A model generated the notes under the pieces. It saw only the letters and a program-made list of their open reading frames with translations. It was not told the origin of the DNA and searched no databases. A program made the position numbers and the translations under genes. Shown piece by piece: positions 55,290 through 64,000 of a DNA stretch of 64,000 nt. Position 1 is the stretch's first letter. Each line of letters starts with the position of its first letter. The stretch spans positions 1,130,001-1,194,000 of the forward strand of contig NC_134035.1 of NCBI RefSeq assembly GCF_964204645.1, written 5' to 3'. Source of the DNA: Tubulanus polymorphus. Its lineage: Eukaryota; Nemertea; Palaeonemertea; Tubulaniformes; Tubulanidae.

Positions 55290-58200
55290 TTAATTTGTCA
55301 CTTTCACTTCATATATAGGTATACCTTTCACTTCCAACTAGGAAACATACTCGAGAAAATAAGTTTCTGCTCGGGTTAGCAAAGGCGCTACCATCCGTAT
55401 GGAATATTGGAAAACATTCAAAATCAGTCTATTCTAATCTTAAAAGCAGCAATTTTTCCTGAAATATTTTCTCGTTAATCCGAGAGCATTATGAAAAGAT
55501 ATGTGGCTGAATCCTTTCCGCACGTTCGGACAAGCCAGTTCACCAGGTATCATCTCATCGGTAAAAAATGTACCGAGCAATAAAAATCCAGATGTGTTTG
55601 CAAAATATTTGCAGTAATTCGTGTTATTCGTGTGTGTAACGCACAACGAGGGAGGGAGGAGTTTATTGTGCAGCCCCTGGGATCACCTGATACACATTGT
55701 GCGGAGAAAAAACAGTGCGAGAGAGAGAGAGAGAGCTCTATACTGATGCTGCCATATACTGCGAAATGGTACTGGTAGTCGGGGCTGCTATTACTATTCA
55801 TTCAGGGTTGGATCTAGAGTCTGATTCAAGGAGGGGTGAACCCACAAAATAGGGCATATCATATAATTAAAAGGGCACCCTGATAGAAAGCTAACCAGCA
55901 TTTTACCGAGATAAGCTTTTACGAAATGAACATTTTTCAGGTATCAGTGTAATTTATTTCATTTTATCGCAAAATTTCTGGGCAACTTTACGTTTTCAGA
56001 AGGGAACATGTTTGCATACCCCCTATACCCTCTCCTTGGATCCACCCTTGTAAATCTCACATCAAGCTACTAATATCTAGTCGTCTCAAAGTCTTATCGT
56101 CGAAATCTTTTAAATCCATTAAGTTCATCTTTTTAAACCTATTTGTTTTAATGTATTTTATTGACGTATTGATAATTCATTGTCGAGAATTGCTGCAATG
56201 ATTGCTGCATCTTTGTTTTTAATCCTCGTCTCATTTTATGTTAAGTGCAGGGATTACTCTTTTGCGCTACATACATATTAAGAAAAGGGCTAAAAAATTG
56301 ATACCTCATTTCTCTCTGTTAAGCTTAAAAGTTGACCCGACCTGCCTATCTACCCTGTACATTACTTGTACCGTAGATCATTTTGGAAAAAATACTACAA
56401 GTTGAGTTTTCAAACGCTATTAAAAATGTGAAAATTCCTGTAACCTTCAATGTTTAAAGAATATTCTAGGGGCCCAAATATAGCGGAACTCCTGAAATGT
56501 TTTTTTGCGAGGGGGCTTCACAAGTGAACCTTGTAAAACCCCTTGCTACACCTGCACTAGTCTATACTGGAGTTCCACTGTGTATAAAGAATAAGTCGAC
56601 TACACTCGGCACTGCAGCAACGCGAGCCGCTCTTATACACCACTTGCCATCTTGGACTGGGGTAACACGGTGTGGCATCGCCTGATTGTTGTTGCCATGG
56701 TGATTGAATCTTGTCGTCGGATGATCCAGGGTGGTGTCTATGCCACGGTGTAGCGTGCTGCCACTGCTGTGACAGCACCGCGGGGCAACGACCCACCATA
56801 TCTACTCTTTCACAAATCTAGATTCTTTGATATTTGACCTTCATGTAGTATTGGGGGGGAGGGGGGGGAGGGGAGGCGTTGCAGGATGCGGATACTACAT
56901 GGCTCAGGAATGGAAAAGCCGGGTCGAGAAGAAATGGTATTTTTCAGATAAAGCATGATCCGTGTTAAAGCCACTAACAGGGTCCCACCCTCGGTGTTAA
57001 TACATTTTCTACAAAATACGTCCTAAAAGATGCAAATTCCAAGTGGATTCCAACCTGGAATTCCGAGTGGCAAATTTGCAGGTTTTAACGATCGCTGTCT
57101 TGACGAAGAAGGCAACCTCAATGTGAAGGCAGGGGTCCAGACACCTGAGACCAACCCCTAAATCCACCCCTCACAATGACCACCTAGTCGATCCTCGCGA
57201 GTCACTTGTCACAGTATAGGTCGTGCAGTCAAAAATAGCAATAGGCCTGAGGTCTGCTGAGCGTATTAGCATAAATGTTTCAATTTACCGCAGCTGATTT
57301 TGACCCAAAGTCAGGTCGTAATTGTAGCTAATTCAAGCTGTTAGTAATGTACGAATATATAAAAACAGTATGGGACCAAACTGTCTGGTTTCACTGTATA
57401 CACATATATTACAAATGATTTTGATAAGGACAAAATGTGGCAACGAGCAATGTAGGCATGCAACAGAACCGGCTTTTTAGAATCGAGGTTTTTTACGCAG
57501 ATTTGGTCAGCCGACTCTGAAACTAATTACAGAGAAGTCATATAATTCGAATGGCTTGAGGACCAAGGACAAAGTTAAAGTTTAAACAAAATTAATCATA
57601 ATCGTGAAGAAATTTCACATTCATACAGCGAATGAGGACTCATAATAACGTGGACATTTATGAAGAACCATTTCTTATAATCATTTGTGTATTATTAGAT
57701 GTCACATTAGACATGATCTTAACTCCTGAATACAATGATCTCATATAACCTGGTCACTCCCTTAACCAGTGTATATATATACAATATAACAACAACTCCA
57801 CCCAAGTATTTCTTAAAATAGTTTTAACTCGTGACCTGACGATGAAAAGTATAACGCAAGAAGCTTAATAAGTTATGAATGACGCAGATCTATCTTAAAA
57901 ACGCGTCATCAACAGAATTCGACCAAGGACTCGAATGACACAATTATTCTATAGTCTATTCCTCATTAAATAGAAAACAAAAACTCTCCAAGTTTTTCAA
58001 CTACTGCCGTATAAGAGCACAAACGACTATTGCGACTTCGCCTATTTTGTTCCAATTTCTGCCTAAACAGATTTTCAAAGAACGCAGAGGCGTTTTGTCA
58101 AAGTAAAGGTCGGTCAATGAATAATAATCTATAGATACAACCTCTAATCAGAAATCATTCGTCGAATGCCCCACAGTTTTATATAGTAATGGTTTAACCA

Positions 58201-59619
58201 CCACGAGTGGAACGCCCCACAATTTAACATATTGACGTATATTGACGTATTTAACGTATAATATATACGTTATAACAGCTGCGAGTCAATTACATTTTTC
58301 GAGCTATCGGATCAAAATTGGTCAACATTCCAAATTCTTTTCTTTATTTGTTCAATTTGACAAACGCACCGACATGCAGCCGGATCAGATAGCTGATTGA
58401 ATGTAACGAAACTGATCTAAATGCGCCATAAAATGAGTTGAAAGCCTTACTGATGTTTGAAGTTATATCCAGACCCTTTAGGGGGTGTGTATATGACTTA
58501 AGAACCAAATATAGAACAGACTGGAACGAGATCCATGCTGACATATGCAGAAAATGGTCAATATATAAAGAAAGCATGCAGTTCGTGACTGAAGTTCATC
58601 GATACATATAGCATTACATATACATTAGCAAAAACAATAGTTCTGGATCCAGTTCCACAGTTTTAAGTTAAGATTTGACTCTTAAGAGTTAACTCATTGA
58701 AAATGAACTGATTTTAACTCAAGATTTAGCTCGGATCTTGCGCTTAATTTAGAGAATAGTCAAAACTCATAAATCTTGAAGTTTGAAGATTTATTTCGTT
58801 ATATTTAATTTAGAATATAAAAGTATTCTCTCAATTCATAAATCATTGTTTTGAAATATTTTTTGTCACCAGTGGAAAAATACTATATTTTCTGAATGCA
58901 TTACGACTGAATGAATTTTTTCACCGGTTTTTTAAAAGAGGAAGTATTTTCCTGTGGGATATTGTGGCATATCTTGATAGTAGGCCCAGTAACTTCCTGA
59001 TCTCTACCGTCCGCTTTTGAATTTGAATATTATTTTTGTCACAGTCAAATAGAACAGAATGTCCAGGTTTTTGTGATGCTTAAATAGCACTAACAATAGT
59101 ATTACTACCACAATTTATAAAATGATTCACTAATAACTGAAAATTATTATGAAATATAGTGCCGTAATTATCACGTGAAGTTTCGTAACTGGAATGAATA
59201 CTATCATCATATGTACTATAATAAATACAATTTTTAACCCGATAAAATCATAGATCATTTCGAATATAAATGAATATATGAATTATAAAAAAAAACCACT
59301 TGTAAAAGATCAAATGTTAAATGGTATAAATTACGTGTCTCGATCCTCCTAGAAACACGCCGGATATTTCAACATTTGTTGTTGTCAAATGAACGAGCAA
59401 AAACCAATATTATTCATATAGAAATTGACTATTGAGTTTCTCTCCCCATCACGACAACCAGTAACAAATATACTGCTGGCATATGCCAAGAGACAAATGG
59501 ATGAACCTTAAACCCAATCAATGACCGAATGAGATGGCCCAGAATATTGCGATTTGGATATTCTTCAAACCTACGAGCCTTAGACTGCTGGTAGTGAAAA
59601 ACTGGCCGACTGGTACTAC

Positions 59620-59850
59620 CACAATTCAAACACATAAACCCCGGACTGATGAGAGACCAGTGAAAGACTGACTGACGGCTCAAACACATGAACCCAGGAT
59701 TGATGTGAGACCAGTGAAAGACTGACTGACTGCTAACACCAGGATTCAAACACATGAACCCAGGATTGATGTGAGACCAGTGAAAGACTGACTGACTGCT
59801 AACACCAGGATTCAAACACATGAATCCTGCATTGACAAGTGACCATGGTG
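59620..59850. repeat. 66-bp tandem repeat, about 3.5 units
   Basis: Units contain CAAACACATGAACCCAGGAT and GTGAGACCAGTGAAAGACTG, period 66. The period is divisible by three, which explains the 152-codon minus-strand frame. Confidence 0.88.
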
Positions 59851-60404
59851 GCAAACTGATGGTCCCACAGGTGATTCCGGGCGTCATTCGTTAAATCCTG
59901 TGATAAATATTCTGTAGATTCTGACAACATGCCGTAAGCAATGGGGCGGGTTTATAAATGGCGTGATGTTTCAGCATCAGGGGCTTCATGTGTTGCTCTC
60001 TTTTGCTATGACTCAACGCAGTGTAAATAATTCATATTCCCATCACGTGCGGGGAGGAGAAGGCAGGGGAGGGGAGTATAGGGAGCAACTGATATTATAT
60101 GTGCAGTCCGTTGTGTCAGCAAACAATAATCAGCCATTGACGTAGTTGTTGTAGTCATCAGTATAAATCTGTGTTAATAAATCAGGTTTGTAACGAGACT
60201 GCTGCAGTGTTGTCTTAACCCTTTACATTTCATCCATATACAACACACCGATGTTGTATTGCTTTTAGAGCCAGCAGTCTCCTGGTTCGAGGATCACTGG
60301 ATGAGTTCATTCTAAATTTAGCATTCACTTATTTCACAATATATGGCTTTTAGCTCCCACATATTCCATGGGCATCTGTAGACACCATCTTTCCATTTCT
60401 GAAC

Positions 60405-60650
60405 TTACACCAAGCTCTACTGGTGAATGCCACCAGTTCCATTTCTGGACTTACACCAAGCTCTACTGGTGAATGCCACCAGTTCCATTTCTGGACTTAC
60501 ACCAAGCTCTACTGGTGAATGCCACCAGTTCCATTTCTGGACTTACACCAAGCTCTACTGGTGAATACCACCAGTTCCATTTCTGGACTTACACCAAGCT
60601 CTACTGGTGAATGCCACCAGTTCCATTTCTGAACTTAACCATAGCTCTAT
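60405..60650. repeat. 46-bp tandem repeat, about 5 units
   Basis: The unit contains TTACACCAAGCTCTACTGGT and GAATGCCACCAGTTCC, period 46, nearly identical between units. Followed by an inverted pair GGTTCTAAAGCCAT/ATGGCTTTAGAACC at about 60667-60698. Confidence 0.92.
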
Positions 60651-62024
60651 TTCTGGAGCTGGTTTTTGGTTCTAAAGCCATGGATGGCTTTAGAACCAAA
60701 CTGGCTATGGCTTTGTTCATCTGGTTCTCCTGTCAGCGAGACCATTTTTGGATGGACTGAGATGATGATATCCTGACAAGATACCACCAAACATATCTGT
60801 AAGTAAGAGATGATTCATTATTTATCCAGTGTATTTTTCGCCGGCGCGGCTCGAGGTTAATTACACTGTAAATGCGTCAGCTCTGCTCAACTGGGATATA
60901 ACTGCGAGTCAGAATTACCTGCGCACGGGCGCAGAGCAACGTGAAAAATTACTCTCCATCCGCATTATTAGCAGCAACATGTACCATATATAGATACATA
61001 TCACAGGAAGTTCAGCATCCATGATCGACATCGGATCATGCCAAAACCATTTCCATCCGGAGCCACCCGTTAGAGAAAGGATGACTCCTAATGGTATATT
61101 TCGGATGATATTCTAACAACTTCTATCGGGGATATATGACATGGTTTGTAGCAGTAAGCACTTTTCAGCAATAATTTTGGTGCAGGAAAAAAGCACTTTT
61201 TTTGTGAATTAAACCTATGTAACAGACATTGTTACTGCTCAATCATTACTGCGTTACTGCTCTGACGAATCACTTCTACATCATGTACTAAGACATGTAA
61301 ATTGCCCAGAAGTGATTTGTAGTTGGCTCTTGCTTTTGATTATTTGATCAACACTTAGTATCAGAATTAGGCATGCGACAAAAATGTTTCAGGTGGCTAT
61401 TAAGTGAAAAAGAAGTACTTTTCAGCACTTATTGACATGTATCTGTGGAAAGTAAGACTAGCTACAAACAAACCATGCACGGATGAAAATCTAAAACACT
61501 ACTTGCATCAGCGGGTCCTAATAACTATATCTCCTGTATACAGTGACCTCTTAAAATTTCCTAAACTTTTAATCGGTTCTCCACAGAAATCTATATTAAT
61601 ATTGACACATTCGACTCGTCCTTGAAGTTCCTCCTCAACCTCATATCACTCATTAAATATCCACATTCTCTCATTGGACGAGGAAGAGATTGATAAATTC
61701 ATGTATCGATTCCGGATTCAAGGTTGAATTACATCTCAAAGGAATCGTTAATACAACAATAAACAGCGTGGCTCTGCGGGTTGTATATATACAGAGAGGA
61801 TTATACCACAGAGCGCTGAGCTATCATACGGATGAACGTGGCTCTGTAGGTCGATGATACGGATGAATCGTCAGTAAAATACAACCAGCAGGGAACGAGA
61901 TTTAACCGAATACGTTTGAACGGTAGAATGGATTTCAAACACTAAACACGGAAATCAGGTTCGCGTGGCGAGCAGCACAACAGTCTACCGTTTAGGATGA
62001 TTACTGTCAGGGTCAGCAGAACTA

Positions 62025-62190
62025 TAGTCCGGAAATGGTTGACCACGGGATTGAGCTCGGTCGACGTAGTTCGGATCTACTTCCAAGATGGCCGACACTT
62101 TAAAACACGTTACGACCGAACTATATTGTGTTCATTTATTAGTTCCGGCGACTAGTCGAAACTAACTATGAAAACTGCAGTTTGCCATGC
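62025..62190. repeat. Second copy of the 13903-14150 element family
   Basis: Matches internal segments (GAACTATAGTCCGGA, GACCACGGGATTGAG, AAGATGGCCGACACT, GAAACTAACT) in the same order. Outer inverted ends are decayed. Confidence 0.6.
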
Positions 62191-63892
62191 GCGTTCGACA
62201 TGTTCAGTGCAGCCTGGTTACAAATGAAGAATTTCATCCCAAATAAGATGATTGCGAATAATTTCATGCTGGAAATAACGAACAGATTTTCTGGTGTTCT
62301 GAAGTTCGTTGTATCGACCCCACGGTGTAGAGGGTCATATCAGTAACTCACTGGCCTCACGAATGAACTCATCAGGCAATGAATTCATTGATCAAATTAC
62401 TACATCGATGACAAGATGAATTAATCCTCATTGCTAATAGAGTTCTTCTTTATAGAAGTCTATATATACCCTGGTGTAGAGTATGCATATATAGATTCAT
62501 TAACAAACACTCTAAATACATATCAATCATACAGTTTTATAGAGAACATTGATGAAAGCATGAGTGATATTAGCATAGCCTGTCATAGAAATAACCAGTT
62601 CTAGGTTCTAGGTCAATTATCGTCACCAACCCGGTTTCATGCCAGTTGTTACGGTCTTGTATAGGTCCTCCGATGATGAAAGCTCGCCGAGCAGGGCTGC
62701 CAACCTCTGATTGGTGCTATCGGTTACAAGTCGAAATGTTTTTGTTAGTAGCGTCGAAATGTGAAAGAAAATATATGCGAATTAATCAGTGATCAATGGA
62801 AAAACACTCAGTAACATCTTTCATCAATTTCTGTATATGTCGAACGAATGTCTTGGCACAAAACCGTAAACATTCTGAAAATCAAGAACAGTTTGCAGTA
62901 AGATTAGAGGTCTATTGCACTATTTCCATGCGCTCAGGCTCGGCGTAGTCAATTGCGACCATAATGAAATTGATAATCTGCCGATTCTCTAGAAACCGCT
63001 AGAAACGACGCTAATTCGACGTTGAACGCGATATTAGCCGTGAATATTGACCGAGGTTTGATGCTATTCGAGACCGCAGCAGCAGCAGCAGCACTCGCTC
63101 GCCGCGGATAGAGATTATAACACACAGAGATAAGCAGAATTTCACAAGTCGATGATGATTCGATCACAGTCAGTATACTCCCGAGACAGTCCCGCTGTAT
63201 TCAGAGTCGTCCTATCAAACGCGAGGCCGTATAAATCAATAATTCAGATTAATCCGGCGATTAATACGTTCTATTCGGAACAAGCGAGAAATTCTGTTTA
63301 ATAAGCCGTCTCAAATATGACACCGATCTCTTTAAATGTTTCCATAGCATCGACACATTTAAACCTGCTGTATAGGAGATGAGTATCCTGGTAAAAATGA
63401 GCTAAAACCCTTCACTCTGCAAAATGTAACAACAAGCAAATCCAGCAAACATGCCATCAGTTTCGCCGTAAGCAATTTAGCTATAAGTCCAGCAAACATA
63501 CCATCAGCTGATAACGACTCATTTTATTGTCACCAATTACTGCCCAACACGACAGAAGATGTATCATAAAATTCGTTATTGCCGCACGACGTTATGGGGA
63601 TATTAAAACTGAGCTGGTACGGGATGTAAGCTAGTTTTACAGATCTACTGTATAGAGCAGTGATGTAGTGGTACTGATCCGTAAAACACTGAAGTACTGA
63701 TCTACCATAAAACACTGAAGTACTGATCTACTGTAAAACACTGAAGTACATCACTTATCTACAATTGAACATTGAAGTACAATACTGATCCATTGTCGAA
63801 CATTGTAGGCCACAAAATTTAATGTTTAATCGCCGTAAGACTGGTCTAAGAGCAAAGCCTCGACTGTGTTACTGACGACTGGAACAGCGAAA

Positions 63893-64000
63893 AATGATCT
63901 ACAGGATCCAGTTCTACAGTTGCAAGTTAGAGTTAACTCCAAGTTAAAGTTAGTTCATTTTCGATGTTTTAACCCAGAGTCAAATCTTAACTTAGAACTG
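63893..64000. repeat. Dispersed repeat with palindromic ends, cut by the window end
   Basis: Begins GGATCCAGTTCTACAGTT and ends near GAGTCAAATCTTAACTT, the reverse complement of the AAGTTAAGATTTGACTC found in a related copy at 58640-58740. Both belong to one inverted-repeat family. Confidence 0.5.

Larger units (their letters stand above)
52880..64000. other. Gene-free flank upstream of the tetraspanin
   Basis: No coding exon recognised. The near side must hold the 5' UTR exon and promoter of the tetraspanin. It includes several dispersed repeats and tandem arrays listed separately. A run of G and GA at 56848-56875 and a GGAGA-rich patch at 60050-60080 are simple sequence. Confidence 0.45.

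Noticed and set aside
59429-59887. 152-codon minus-strand frame with FMCLN repeats
   Set aside because: Period 66 is a multiple of three, so the tandem repeat stays open; the flanks are not protein-like.

Overview
The window is from an animal nuclear genome. Genes are split by short GT-AG introns, and all four confidently modelled genes lie on the minus strand. Microsatellites, minisatellites and small inverted-repeat transposons fill the space between them. The gene content fits a marine invertebrate, plausibly a lophotrochozoan: an SLC3 amino-acid transporter heavy chain, an astacin protease with ShKT domains, a tetraspanin, and fragments of a relaxin/LGR-type receptor. The species cannot be fixed from the sequence alone.

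Layout: (1) 1-10.87 kb is a mosaic of repeat blocks in the order A-B-C-D-B-C-E-A-B-C(truncated). (2) 10.9-21.5 kb is a gene island. It holds a complete 12-exon SLC3A1 (rBAT)-like gene at 16553-11330 (648 aa) and a complete 8-exon secreted astacin metalloprotease with five C-terminal ShKT domains at 21470-17890 (635 aa). (3) 21.5-26.2 kb has no confirmed gene. It contains coding remnants, a tRNA-derived SINE, a (CTG)32 run and two minisatellites. (4) 26.2-35.9 kb is a second mosaic, D-B-C-D-B-C-E-A, sharing the 8 kb core B-C-D-B-C-E-A with the first in the same orientation. (5) 36.0-38.6 kb is a five-exon gene for an unrecognised 249-aa Gln/Asn/Ala-rich protein with a Cys-rich C-terminus. (6) 39.5-47.3 kb has no recognisable coding sequence and may partly be 3' UTR. 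(7) 47.3-52.9 kb is an eight-exon tetraspanin (258 aa) whose introns hold a 41-copy 34-bp satellite, a 56-bp satellite and a foldback element. (8) 52.9-64 kb is non-coding, with piggyBac-type MITEs and tandem repeats.

All four gene models were assembled by hand. In each one every exon join keeps frame, every intron has GT-AG ends, and the summed coding length is a multiple of three ending in a stop. The genes show no shared pathway. SLC3A1-like acts at the plasma membrane with an SLC7 light chain, the astacin is secreted, the tetraspanin organises membrane complexes, and the Q-rich protein is unassigned.

The most unusual content is the pair of mosaic repeats. They carry two copies of a decayed receptor exon (TM5-TM7 plus tail), G-rich arrays that differ greatly in length between paralogous positions, and junctions where block C joins either D or E at the same short sequence. 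No transposase, helicase or reverse transcriptase was found in the window, so how the mosaics arose is unknown.
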